Notes under the pieces: model-generated
Database searches by the model: none
Seen by the model: the letters and a program-made list of their open reading frames with translations, nothing else
Told to the model about the DNA's origin: nothing
Shown here: one piece after another, positions 9,993 through 22,002 of the stretch
Position numbering within the stretch: position 1 is the stretch's first letter
Layout of the letters: the number at the start of each line of letters is the position of its first letter
Assembly (NCBI GenBank): GCA_029990175.1
Contig: JARKIP010000201.1
Coordinates: 310,001-374,000 of the forward strand
Source of the DNA: Petunia secreta
Taxonomy: Eukaryota > Streptophyta > Magnoliopsida > Solanales > Solanaceae
Reading direction: 5' to 3'
DNA length: 64,000 bases
Position numbers and translations under genes: made by a program

Positions 9993-12900
9993 TGAACCCC
10001 AAAAAACTTAACCCCGAAAGGCTAAATTTAGGAATATCGACAGGATGGACTAACTCTTTTGGAGTTTTTGGAGTCGCCGCCCAATTTAAGAAAAAACAGG
10101 GAACCAAATAAGCAAATGCGTGCAAAAACTCCATTTTTATAAAAAGACGGTCTTTCTTTCAGAGATTCTAAAGGGTAAGAGGTTTTGTTAATTTCGAAAG
10201 AAGGTTTTTAAGGCACTTTCGAAATTCCGTTAAAAACGGTTAATCCGACAGGTTTCCAAAATATTTGCAAGTGCTATTTATGCGCTTTTTAAAAAAAAAT
10301 TAATTGAACTATTAATTAGTTCAACTAATTAAATTTAGTAAGTTTTCAAATATTTTACAATTTTATTTAAAAGCTTTAATTATTTTCAAAATAAATAAAT
10401 AAAGCGCATTTTCTTTTGAAAAGGAACGATTTGATCGTCCAAATTTCTTTGCCAACTCGTAGGTGATAGTGCATAAATGGCACTTGCTTAATTTCAACTT
10501 TAAAATCTGAGCATCTCACCATAAGATGGAACTTAGATTTCAAGTCGCTTTTTGCAAAGTTGTTTCGGGACATTTAGAAGTTAATTAAAATTTCTTTATG
10601 AATTTTGACTTTTAAAAGAAACTACTTCGTATCAATAAGATAGAAGTCCTTTCTTATAGTCATTTATTAAGCGTGGTTTTGAAAAATTTATGAAATTTTG
10701 CACACATTTGCCCAAATGGCCTGATTTGCAATAAATTAAATAATGACTTCAAAATAAAGATAATGAACATAAAGTAAATCAAATAACTCAAATAAATTAT
10801 TATATATATTAATAAACAAAATATTTCTACAGAGTTTACATAAATATTCTAAAGGGAAAGAAAGGATAAGAGTTAAAAGATGAAACCCGGGAATTGACAG
10901 AACTCGCGGGAGCCTTGATTTGTAAAATTTCTAAATGCTTTGGAATCCTGAAAACTTGAGCCTAGCTTGACCACAATGCAACTCCAAGCCAATGAGCCAA
11001 TCCCAATTGGTGAGTTTAGCCAACTCGTCCCCCCCGGAAAGTGTCATGCAAAGAAAACACCGGAGGAAAGGATTAGAAACAAGAAAGAAACCCACCTTTA
11101 AATAGTAAATTGAACAAATAAAGGTTCTGCCATTATTTATCAATAGCAGACAAGCACCAGAGCTATTAATGAATCTAAATTCATTAAGCATTTGATCAGA
11201 CGCACCAAAATAGAAAAATCCCAAAACTTATCAGGAGCCCCACTTAAAAATATGTAATATATTAGAATTAGTGAACTTCTTATACGATAAATAATACCAA
11301 ATCTTTTATAATTAGCAAATGCAATTCCTAACCAATGATGTAAACAGGTTAATAGCTGAAGGAAGCTAAGCCCTCCATCATACCCAGGCAGATAGTTAGT
11401 TTTCAAAGGCAACTAGCAAGGAATTCTATGTAAGGTCAAAATAGCAGAAGTGATTTCATTTAGCCCCTCCCAATATTTAAACAAGATGTTACTATTTAGT
11501 CAATGACTGACCAAATTTGCTGCAAAACATAAACTCATAATAAAGGTAGAATTCATTAGTTCACCCACGCTGGCTTAACTTGTACAAACTTAAAATCAAT
11601 CTAGGTTGGACTATGCTCAGGTTGAAGACTTTAACAATGACATATGAGAAAACATATGAGCAGGGTTATCCCTTTGACACTTTCAGAGTTGTTTAGATCT
11701 TTAAGGGACAAATTTTAAAACTATACTCATGCACAAGCAGGTTTTCGATCAAAATTAAAATAGATGCAAGTTGAAATTTCCACCAGAAGGAATTGAAACT
11801 CATGCAACTTATTTCCTACTAGTTCAGAAAAAGTGAAGAAGCTCTCCACATGATTAAACTCATGAATTTAATACCTAGCTAAGAGAATCATCAAGTTTAA
11901 CATTTTAGCCCCTAACTGTGTCACTACATGTCGGGTAGGAATGATCAACATCTTACTATATTTTACGGTTTAAACTAATACAGATTAGAGACACCAAATA
12001 TCCAAGTGGTCCATTCGACTTTGACCAAAATCAAGAGATGAGGTCTTTTTAAAAAAATGAACAGCCAGCTGATTCTTCTATGTGATACAATAAAGCAATG
12101 GTCATTTTAAGAGCTCAAGAACAATGAGAAGATAAATGCAAGAACAAACTAATGGAGTCAATCCAGAGAGAAAAGACGAAGATAACTTAACAGCAGGAGT
12201 ACACTCAAGATACCAAAACTAAATTTAAACCTTCAGGCTTGACTAGCATCTTACAATTAACCAAACTAGAACAAGAAAGCTGGTGTGGTTACCCATTTCA
12301 GGTTCATAAGTTTCCACTCAGAACGTCAAAATAATCCTTATATTGAATACACACAGTAGCTTAAATGAAGTTTAAGATCAGCCCAGTCTTCGATACAGAA
12401 ACAGAGAATAGTATACCAAGGGATTTCAAAGGCAGAAATCTAACATGCATATATTTTACTTATAATGATTCTGTGAACTGAGTATTTTAACAAACAACTA
12501 AATAAGGATCATTTTCTACAATGCTTGAAAGAATTCAATCAACTAAATCATCCAGATCAGATTGCCTTACCTTACTCTCACTAACTCTTATTTTAAGAAA
12601 TGCTCAGCAGAAAAACCAACCTCAAATCTAACTAACTAATGACATTCCAACAAACAATCAGGAACAAGAGCCTGGACAAGATCATTGGAAAGTGAAAGCT
12701 AATGCTGAAACAGGCTGCATTTATCCAAAAACTAGGCTCAATTCCTAGGCACCTTAATTGACCTCATTACACTAAAAAAAAAAAAATATAACCCTTTACC
12801 TTAACTGCCATCAAGCAAACTGAAACAACTCTTATGCCCTTCTGCCTAATGCTACTCCTCCATACCAACACCTGCAGCTGCCTTGCGACCACTAGGACAA

Positions 12901-14486
12901 CCTGAAACTATCTCCCTGAACCCTTTTCAACTCCAAAAACTGACTATACCAGAACTAAATCCCACTTACAAACTAAATACAAACCTGCTTAACAGACCCC
13001 TCTACATCTCTTTCACTCACAGCACACCTAAGCTACTACCTGAAACCCGACTCCACTTAACAAGAGCATCACCCTCGAACCCTTGCTTCTCATTTTCCAG
13101 CTACAAAATAACTAACCCCTGAACTTCTATGAACCACCTGGACCACCTACAAACACCCTTGGAACATCTTATGCACCAAATACAAACTCCAGACCTGCCT
13201 GCATCTTCTCCCTCCAAACAACACCACCTGACTTCCTGAACATTTCAGCATCAATAACCATCCCCAAACATCAAGGAACAGACCCATCAGACCTCCCTCA
13301 CAATACCCTTTCCTACTTCATCCAATCCACCAAGACTCCCTCTTACATTTACACCTTCCAAACAACCCAAGCAGATATAAACTCATGAAAACATAACAGA
13401 ACTAGTACGCATTGAAACAACATTCTAAAATAGGCTGCAGCTCTCAATCGACAACAGAACATGGCTTCGCAAGCCTATAATCCGCATTTCTTTCAAAACA
13501 AATGAAAACAGACCCTCTCAAGTTTCAAGTACTTCTACAAATTAGTGTCTAAGCATAAAGGTTACAACTTTACCAACTAAACTTCATATATCGCTTGAGC
13601 GATTAGCAAACGGACTTCAATCAACGTCATAGTTTCAGAATTTTTAGAAAAAAAAAAAACAGAACGAACAATAAGATAGGCATCCACATTGTCTCCAGTT
13701 GATCTATCACACAGCATGTTTTACAATTTATAACGAATATCAAGAACAACTGAAATGTACTGAGGAGAGGCGTATTACCTGTTTGGGCTCAGCGAGCCGG
13801 GGCTATGAACTGAAACGGTGTCACTCGAACAAGGCGACTCGAATAACGAAGAAGCAAGCGACCGAGATGGCCAAGCGAAGACACAAGTAAAATACCAAAA
13901 ATATAGAAACCACAACACTGCAGGAATTTAAAACTTGGATAAAATTTGTATATTATGCTCTTTTCTTCAACATTTTCTACTCTATTCCCCTATTCATGGC
14001 TGCCTCTCTTTTCACTATCCACGGCTCAAAATTTTGGAAACCCCCTCTTCTGCCGCTCCCCCCTCATTTTACCTTCAACTTTAGCTTTTATATCCCCCAT
14101 TAGGGTTCTAGAGGTGGAAGGAAATACCCAAAAGAACCCTCCAACGGCTAGAATTGGATAGGGTCTTGTATGAATAAGGACAAAGCTACGTGATTCCTAT
14201 TCGCTGCTTGTACGGAGAAGAAGAGAATGGGAATTTTGGGTCGGGTTTTTGGGATTTCACGGGTTGGAAAAATGGAAAAAGGGTCCGGTGTTTTTCTGAT
14301 TAGGGATAATAGATTAGGGATTTTAAGTTAAAAGGGGGCTTTGCACGGGTGGGACTGATTTAGGGCTATGAAATACAGTTTTGGCCTTCTTTTCTTCAAA
14401 ATTAACTAATTCGCCTTTGATTTTTTAAAATAAAGCTTATTTTAAATAATTTAAAAAAAATTTCAGGACAAAATTGGGTGTCAACA
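9993..14486 (-). repeat. Tat1 5' LTR, complete, 4494 bp
   Basis: In element sense it runs from TGTTGACACCC (14486) to GGGGTTCA (9993), immediately before a 6-bp spacer and the primer site. Its last ~300 bases resemble the LTR end of Tat2, including a GGCGACTCCAAA block. It contains about 99 bp (13583-13681) absent from the 3' LTR copy. No protein-coding gene is recognised inside. Confidence 0.92.
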
Positions 14487-15503
14487 AGTACGCTCTAAAA
14501 ATTCCCTCTCTAAAATGATACTTATCTTTTATCGTTTTTGCTTCTTTGACATGAACACTCCTTGGATGAGTTGGTATAAATTTACAATTGGGATTGGCTA
14601 ACTGACATTGCAGCCGTTTGGGTCAACTTGGTTGAAAACGCGTTGTTATCAAGGCTCAAATATGAGTTGCATTTTCGGGTTCTATTTTTCTTATTCTATC
14701 TTTCCCGCTCCTTTAGAATCTATTTTCAGGATCTCTGTAGACCAGACTAGGAGACAGGTTGAAGCTTGGTAGGATAGACGCTGTGTATTTTAAAATTACT
14801 ATTCTTTGTCGCATATTTAGAATTGTTTTATGTAACTGCCTATTCTCGTTTATTTGGGATTCGCCAATTACTTTAAGATGTTATGAACCATTTGTCAATT
14901 AATGAGTGCAAAAACTAGAATTCAATTAAAATTATACCCTTTTATTATTATTTAAATTATTTATTTATCTATTTAATTAAATATTTATTTGTTTATCTAT
15001 TTATTCATTCATTAATTAAATTAATTAAATGATTATTTATTTATTTATTTAATAAAATAATTATTATTTATTTAATTATTTAATTAATCTCTAATTATTT
15101 ATTATTTATTTATCTATTATTGGAATATAATCTTATCTTATTTTATTTATTTTATTTACTTATTTATTTATCATCCCTTCTATTTATTTACCTTATTTTC
15201 CTAAAATAATCCCTAAATTGTCAAAATTCGTGAAAACCATCGGATTAACTGCTTTTAGTAGATTTTCAAAAGTACACTTAAATAAAAAAGACCTTCTTTC
15301 AGAGATAGAAGAACCATTTACCTAGAATCTCTAAAAAATTAATTTTCTTTAAATAAGAAATAAATTTGCACTCGTTAATTAATAAATGGTTCCTAATTTT
15401 CCTAAATTAGGTGACGACTCCAAAGAAACCATATAGAGTCTCCATTTTTGTTGAATATACCCGAAACACATCTTATTTAAAGAAAGGTAATTCTTGGGGT
15501 TCA
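14487..15503 (+). repeat. Tat2 5' LTR, partial
   Basis: From about 14985 to 15503 the sequence aligns with 23540-24060 of the 3' LTR, with scattered substitutions and TTTA-repeat length changes, and ends ...GGGGTTCA. The first ~500 bases (14487-14985) have no counterpart I can find in the 3' LTR. The left edge is exactly the outer edge of Tat1, as expected if Tat1 landed in this LTR and the rest lies beyond the left end of the window. Confidence 0.68.
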
Positions 15504-15509
15504 ACAGCG

Positions 15510-15527
15510 TGAAGACTCTCCTGAGGA
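15510..15527 (+). other. Tat2 primer binding site, decayed
   Basis: TGAAGACTCTCCTGAGGA sits six bases after the LTR end, the same spacing as in Tat1, and differs from the Tat1 primer site TGGCGACTCCGCTGGGGA at several positions. Confidence 0.7.
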
Positions 15528-17048
15528 ACAATAAAGGTTTTGACCATAAAGGTTACCAATTATTTGCAACTAGCATGACTAATTTATTTGCTTTATTATA
15601 TCTATTGTTTAATTTGCCATAGAAAGCATGTATTCCACTTTATTTGTGCATAAAGTCCGCTTTCCGTTCATACTTCTTCCATTCTGAAAATTTGTCAATT
15701 CTTTTCATCTCCTCGATTTCATCACGGGGCACCCGCTTGACAGGTAGATACGCAGGACGGGCATTGCCCTTTCCTCACTCTTTGAATTTTTTTCGTGTCA
15801 CCAAAGTTAGTTCGGGATATGGCTGGTTTTACCGGTTTATGTGGCCAAGTTATATCCCGCATAGGTCGAGTCAGCCTCAATCGTTAAGCCGCTCTTAGAA
15901 GGAGCTTTTAGGACATGCATGTATATACATCTTAGTTTGGACCCGGTCCTTGGTACCGCATACAATAATTAAGAAATTGTTGTTTTGTTGACGGGTTATT
16001 GTAACCTAAAGACGTTGCATTTTATTTGGTATGTGGTGGTCATAGACGAATCCATGCCTGTTTGGCTTTGCCAAATTTGTGAGTTGCCTCACTGTTCTTT
16101 TTGTTTGCAGGAAGATAGCAGGTTGTTCAATAATATCCACAGTTGTTTGCCGATGCATCTAACTCAGTTGAAGATTAGCAGTTGACCAATCCAGCAAGAA
16201 AAAAACAGTCGTTTTAATATTTTAGGACTGAGTTATTGTTTTGTTATTATTTATTATTTCTTTTTTTTTTTAAAAAAAAAAAGTGCATTACCACATTTTT
16301 GTGGTTTATTTTCGGATTTCTTCTCAAAGCAATGTATTATTGAAAATATTTTAATAAAATGTAGTCTTTTAAAATTTTTATTGATTATTGTATCATTATC
16401 TCCCAAATTTAACATTGGCAATGGTTTAGATCATTCTTTTACTACTGCATTGGTTTTCTATTTGGCGGTTAGGCCTATCTCTGACAACCTTACAGGGTAG
16501 GACGTGTTTGCATTTTATTTACGCTTAACTACTTGTGTTTGCCACATGTCAAATTGTTTGTCTACTATGCAATAACTTGCTAAATGATTATTTTCTATGG
16601 GCTGATCGCCTGTAATCTATTTGCACTGTTTGTTGTATGATTCAATATGGTTGATGGTGTGATTTAACTAACACTATCGTTGATTGCAGAAATACTTTAT
16701 TCGCTTTATTTACTTATTATTGGAATGCATGCATATTATTATTCTAAAGTATCTTTTGAATCCTTATTTTGGTCTGTCTTAATTCCAGTCTCGTTATTTT
16801 GTAAAATATTTTTAGCGTCAAATTTTAAAGTATTCGCAAGTGTATTATCCTGTTGAAAAATTATTTTAGAGCTAAACAAGCGCTTTCGCATATGGTTTGC
16901 TTTAACAAAATGAGTGTCTTGTTTAAAATTTTCGGGTCTTTTTCAGTACGTCCTCAATTTTTCTATTAAGGTATAAATTGACCCGTCAGCTTCAGCTTTA
17001 AAAATTTTTTATTAAATTCTGTATTCGTTTCTTAAAAGGTTAATTATT
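15528..17048 (+). other. Tat2 leader
   Basis: No gene is recognised. The first ~230 bases match the Tat1 leader. The rest is AT-rich with homopolymer runs near 16260. Confidence 0.5.
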
Positions 17049-17201
17049 TTGAACAACAAAAGAGGACCTACCGCTCGCCAAAATGTTGTGATTGACTTGA
17101 CTGAGAATGATGAACCCAACCAAGACAAGGTTAATAGGCTCGAAGCAACCGTAACAAGCTTGGAAAAGCAGAACTATGCACAGTCTGATTCGCAAGGATA
17201 G
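17049..17201 (+). pseudogene. Possible upstream coding remnant of Tat2
   Basis: A short plus-strand frame without an ATG encodes about 50 residues including RQNVVIDLTENDEP and a coiled-coil-like RLEATVTSLEKQN before a stop at 17201. It resembles the charged, coiled-coil N-terminal segments seen in Tat gag proteins, but I cannot assign it firmly. It is separated from the next gag segment by about 650 bp. Confidence 0.35.
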
Positions 17202-17239
17202 ATATGTAGGCTCCTTTTTTCCAAAGATAGCAATTGGGA

Positions 17240-17450
17240 CAAATTTTTCAAAGCAAGTAGAAGACGTGAGTGATTGCAACTGGGGTAGCTTTTGTAAAGT
17301 AATTTGAAGTATTGAAAGTCGTAACTGGGGAAACTTTTGCAAAGTAATTTGTAATATCAGAAATCATAACCGGGGCAGCTTTAGCAAATTGAAATGTTGA
17401 AGATTGTAACTGGGAAATTTTTTGCAAAAGCAAGTTGAAGACCTTGAATT
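17240..17450 (+). repeat. Degenerate tandem repeat, about 55-bp unit, about 4 copies
   Basis: Blocks reading AACTGGGG(T/A)A...CTTTTG(T/C)AAAGTAATTTG recur four times between the possible coding remnant and gag of Tat2. Related blocks occur downstream of gag in Tat1 (about 5945-6025, opposite strand), so the same repeat occupies different positions in the two elements. Confidence 0.6.
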
Positions 17451-17851
17451 GAGTTTGTCACTATTAGAAGTAGTTTTTCAAGAATTGGTGCAGATTGTTA
17501 TTTTGAAAGCAAGAATCGATAGTCAAGCAAAGTATTGAAGTTCAAAATAAACCGACCATTTTAGAAATTTGTGCCAAAATGGCCTAGCACGCATACTGAT
17601 TTAGTAAAACCTTTCACAGTTATTTTTCTCAATTCATGTCTTGAAAGATCAAATTTTATCGGTCATTAAAGTTTTGTACTCTCAAATATTTTACTCCTTT
17701 ATTGAATCGAGATTTTAGTCCCATCCATTTGGCCTAGTGGCCTATTTTATACTTAAAACCTTATGCATGCATTGTCATTTTACGCATTAACTTACTTTTG
17801 TTCAATATGTAGAATTCATTTGTTAAATATTGGCTAGCATTGAACACTGAA

Positions 17852-19186
17852 ATGGCTGAGAATCTGCATCAAGGACGAAACAACATGGAAAAGCAGTTTC
17901 AGGCAACCGATTCTGGTATGGATATCTTGCAAGCACAGAATGATGACACTAAAGAATATTTGGTGCAAAGGAATAAAATGTCAAATTTGGAAACACCGTT
18001 AAATCCTTGTTGAACACAAGCTTTACCTCCAACTTACCCTGCTTAACCATACCTCATTATCCAATGCCTATACATACCATATATCCGCAAATCCCACAAG
18101 AATATCTTACCAATCCAAATGCTTTGCCAGTTGCAACCTCATGCCAACCGCCTTTTATCACTATGCCTGTTGTGGAGAGTCAATCAAATCAAGTGATAGT
18201 GCATCCACGAGAATTGTTTAGGAAAGAAGTTGATACAACTGATTTGCATAACATGGAGGGACGAATCTGCAATTTGAAGAAGGTCATTACAGATGAATTG
18301 CTCTCTAGGAACATTCAGAGTTTATATTATGAACACTTATGCATTCACTCGGACATTGAGCTTCCACGTGGTTATAAGATACCAAAATTCAACACTTTTG
18401 ATGGAAAGGGAACCCTATGCTCATTTGAAAGATTATTGCAGCAGGTTGATTGGAATTGGCAAAAATGAAGCCTTGCAGATGAGATAGTCCATTTAAAGTT
18501 TATCAGGAATGGCACTTGCATTGTATACCAAGCAAGATTTTACCAAATGCCACACATGGGAGGATATGGCTCATGACTTTGTGGAACAATACAAGTTCAA
18601 CATAGTAGAAGATCCAGATTTGATTGATATGCGCAGCGTTAAAAGAAAGTCTCAAGTATTTTGCAGAATATGCTATGCGGTGGAGGTTAGAGGCTTATAA
18701 GATGCATCCGTCCTTGCCTGAGAAGAAGCTAATAGCAGCATTCATTGACATGCAAGAAGGTATATACTATGCCAAAATGATCGTCAACAGTGCAACCACT
18801 TTCTCTGAATTGATCCAACTGGCAAAATGATAGAAGAAGGCGCAGCAATTGGAAGAATCCCTTCTGATTCTTTTGGGTACGCCACTGAATTAGAAAAATC
18901 CCCAAATTTGCAAGGCTCTCGTGGTCATTTTTAACGAGCACATTCTGATTATTCGGTGTCAAAGAAGAGGAAGTCGGATAAATTCACTCCTCTAGACGAG
19001 TCCGTGACAAGCATATTTGAAAAATTACAAGCTGAAGGACTTTTGCAACCAAGGAAAAGAACAATTCCTAAGCACTTGCCTCCACATTTTGATCCATTAA
19101 AGCATTGTGCTTATCATTCAAATATTCAAGGGCATGATACTGAAGAATGCACTGGCTTGAGATACAAGATTCAAAGCATGATTTAG
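17852..19186 (+). pseudogene. gag: Tat2 gag, multiply broken
   Basis: The gag starts at ATG 17852 and is broken into frames 17852-18013, 18007-18468, 18509-18700, 18624-18830 and 18956-19186. Matches to Tat1 gag are clear: LPRGYKIPKFNTFDG, then WEDMAHDFVEQYKFN and EYAMRWRLEAYKM in the core, and near the end a CAYHSNIQGHDTEEC box followed by a stop at 19184-19186. The frame changes several times and at least one in-frame stop is present, so it cannot make Gag. It is more decayed than the Tat1 gag, in line with the older LTRs. Confidence 0.85.
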
Positions 19187-20041
19187 AGTGGCAAAATAAT
19201 AGTGCAAGAAGATCCATTAAGTGGTAATTACAGCATTCCATCCGCATCACAATTTTTGTTAAAGGCAAGGCATCAGCCCCAAGATTTTCAAAGAAGAAGC
19301 GGTTGGCAAGCTAAGAGACTGAAAACACCGCATTTTGCAGCTTGAAATGGCATTTCATTGCCTAACTATCTTATGTTTTACTACTCTGTCACAATTTTAC
19401 TTATCATAACAACGTTATGTTTTGCTATCCTTATTGGGTTTAGTCCCAAAATCAATGAAATCTCATTTTCCCAAATAAGCCAAACCAAAGTAGCTTTAGA
19501 TGGTTTCTCTTGTGCAAAAGGAAGAGTTTCAAGAATGATAGATTATCGCAGCAACAACACATTTGATAACCATGCAAGCAAAATGCAGATTTTAAGCCAA
19601 ATTAGGTGTTCAATCAAGCCAATCGTTATTTGATCGAAAATTAACAATTGTTCTTTGATCAAACAGGGGCAAATTTTGCATTTACCGCAAAGTTCAGCAT
19701 CAAGGTGGAAGGAGCAATGCAGAGTGTCGCGACTTCCCAAAATTTTTATAGAACTTACGATCTTTCTTTGAATGTAGGAATCTCAAGCAGCAAAACGAGA
19801 AGAACTAGCAACTATTAGTTCCTCGAAGATTATTTGCTTCTTCGCATATGCAGAACAACTATATTCCTCTCTTTGTAATTTTAGCTTTTGCTCGATCATC
19901 GGTATATTACCAACACTTTTATTTTGAATTATGTAGGAATCAAGTATCAGATTCAATATGTATCAATTACGGTATTCAACACGTTGCCGCATCACCAGCA
20001 CAAGCCAGACGACCGCAGATTTTGCAAGATACAGGATTTAT
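19187..20041 (+). other. Tat2 non-coding region after gag
   Basis: Nothing recognisable as protease or RT. The short plus-strand frames at 19358-19633 and 19848-20084 have no recognisable motif. Confidence 0.45.
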
Positions 20042-20831
20042 CCACCCAAAAATAGGATATTCAGGTCCTTCCACCCATAAATAGGATACTTCGAGTCCTT
20101 CCACCCACAAATAAGATATCTTCGGGTCCTTCCCCCCACAAATAGGATATTCGGGTCCTTTCACCTATAAATAGGATATTTCAGGTCCTTCCACCCATAA
20201 ATAGGATATCTCGGATCCTTCCACCCACAAATAGAATATTCGGATCCTTCCACCCATAAATAGGATATCTCGGATCCTTCCACCCATAAATAGGATATCT
20301 CGGGTCCCTCCACCCACAAATAGGATACTTTGGGTCCTTCCACTCACAAATAGGATATTCGGGTCCTTCCACCCACAAATAGGATATCTCGGGTTCTTCC
20401 ACCCACGAATAGGATACTTTGGGTCCTTCAACTTACGAATAGGATATTTTGGGTCCTTCCACCCACGAATAGGATATCTTGGGTTCTTCCGGCCACAAAT
20501 AGGATGTTGGGTCCTTACACCCACAAATAGGATATCTCGGGTTCTTCCACCCACAAATAGGATACGTTGGGTCCTTCCACCCACAAATAGGATATCTTGG
20601 ATCCTTTCACTCACAAATAGGATGTCTCGGGTCCTTCCACCAACAAATAGGATATTCGGGTTCTTCCACCCAAAAATAGGATACTTCGGGTCCTTCCACC
20701 CACAAATAGGATACTTCGGGTCCTTCCACCCACAAATAGGATATTCGGGTCCTTCCACCCACAAATATGATACTTTGGGTCCTTCCACCCACAAATAGGA
20801 TATTTTGGGTCATTCCACCCGCAAATTTGAT
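20042..20831 (+). repeat. Tandem array, 29-30-bp unit, about 27 copies
   Basis: The unit is close to GGTCCTTCCACCC followed by ACAAATAGGATATCTCG. Unit length varies between 28 and 31 and the variable part is GATA(TCTCG/CTTTG/TTCG). It occupies the place where Tat1 has its hairpin arrays. Because stops are absent from the unit on the minus strand, repetitive minus-strand frames stay open across it; these are artefacts. Confidence 0.95.
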
Positions 20832-21986
20832 ATGCAGGTTTCTTTCAAGTTACATTGAGACATTGGATACTTAAGGAGCGGATGTCTCATTTGTTTTATC
20901 AAGTGATTGGAGCACAGTCCAAGATTGCGTTACAAACTACCTCTTCATGATTAAAAAAAAGTATGCTTATCATGGTTTATTGCCGAACAGGCGGTATTTC
21001 TATATTTATGATTCTTACTTCAAAATAAATGTTATTCTGAAGCCTTCTTTTAAATCAGGATTTTGACAAGTCAACTTTGAGACACCATATTTGGAGTGTC
21101 TCGCTAGTTGGTTGTCCTGCAATAGCTTTTATACCTACATAGATTATAGATTAGACAAGTCAACTTTGAGACACCATATTCAGAGTGTCACTCTAGTTGG
21201 TTGTCCTGCAATAGCTCTTGTACCTACGTAGATTATAGATTAGACAAGTCAACTTGAGACTTTATGTCTCGTTAGTCGACTTATTTTTGTAATAGTCTTG
21301 TATTCTGCAATTCATACCCGCTTTACTTATTGTCTTACTTTACTGTTTTAGAATAATAATCATCCTAGAGGTTACCCGGTTGGAGCGCCTCGTCAGTTGA
21401 TTCAAAGAAGAACATATCAATGAAATTGCAATCCATATTTACAAACTTATGTTATCAATACTTTTTTATTCCTTATTCCAATTATCAAAGTTTATTAGCA
21501 GTTGCTCGCTTACCGTTTGTCGAGATTATGGCAGAATTTTAGCAGTACCGCAGCAGCATATGGAGCACGAGGTGGAACTTTTTCTTATCAGTGAACTGGG
21601 GCAATCTTTGATATGAGCTAGACTCGTCAGCAAATATCTAAAGAATCGCACTCGAACAAGTTGTCAATGCTATAGGTTTTTCTTGTGTCAACCCCTTCTT
21701 GTGTCAGCTTTTGTGTCTGTCTATCCCGTATCTCCAGCTTAAATCCGAAGTTCGAGATTGAAGATAAGATAGTCTTTGTTATCTCATTTTCCTTTCTCGA
21801 ATCGCATCGAACTACATATGGACTGATTCTCTTTGAGCCCGAGATATGTAGGTAACTCGGAGACCAGAGGTCGGCCATGTCCATAAGCCTCGCATTTTTG
21901 TCCTTGGAATCAAAATCTTGGTTTTATCGTGACAAAATTGGTTTTCTGTCAACTTCTTTACCCTGAAAACTCTTACATCCTTTTCG
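20832..21986 (+). other. Tat2 internal region next to the 3' LTR
   Basis: Non-coding. It includes an 89-bp direct repeat with GACAAGTCAACTTTGAGACA starting at 21065 and 21154 and a partial third copy at 21243. The unit holds a GAGACAC...GTGTCTC stem-loop. At 21809-21856 is one copy of the TACGTA-type motif shared with Tat1. The region 20960-21986 is homologous to 3246-4000 of Tat1. Confidence 0.65.
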
Positions 21987-22002
21987 GATAAAGACGGGCA
22001 GC
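21987..22002 (+). other. Tat2 polypurine tract
   Basis: GATAAAGACGGGCAGC immediately precedes the TGTTGACACCC start of the 3' LTR. The C inside the purine run is a decay mark compared with Tat1. Confidence 0.75.

Larger units (their letters stand above)
1..14486 (-). mobile_element. Tat1: Tat/Ogre-like LTR retrotransposon, gag-only, left end outside window
   Basis: Positions 1-3229 and 11161-14486 are near-identical direct copies and are the two LTRs. On the minus strand the order is 5' LTR (9993-14486), primer binding site, about 1.8 kb leader, gag (8199-6571), a repeat-rich non-coding region, polypurine tract (3245-3230) and 3' LTR (3229 to beyond base 1). LTRs begin TGTTGACACCC in element sense. 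The tRNA-Arg primer site, very long LTRs and a gag ending in a Cys-His box point to the Tat clade of Gypsy elements (family knowledge). The internal region is only about 6.8 kb, and I find no protease, RT, RNase H or integrase on either strand, so this is a non-autonomous derivative of the kind called TR-GAG. The target duplication cannot be checked because the left end is missing; the right flank reads agtac. Confidence 0.9.

Noticed and set aside
9589..10134. 181-codon minus-strand frame across the primer binding site
   Set aside because: It spans LTR, primer site and leader and shows no domain; a transcript starting in the LTR could contain it, but nothing supports translation.
20165..20813. 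Minus-strand repetitive frames with a GWKDPKYPI-type unit
   Set aside because: Tandem-repeat artefact of the 29-30-bp array, open in several frames because the unit lacks stops.
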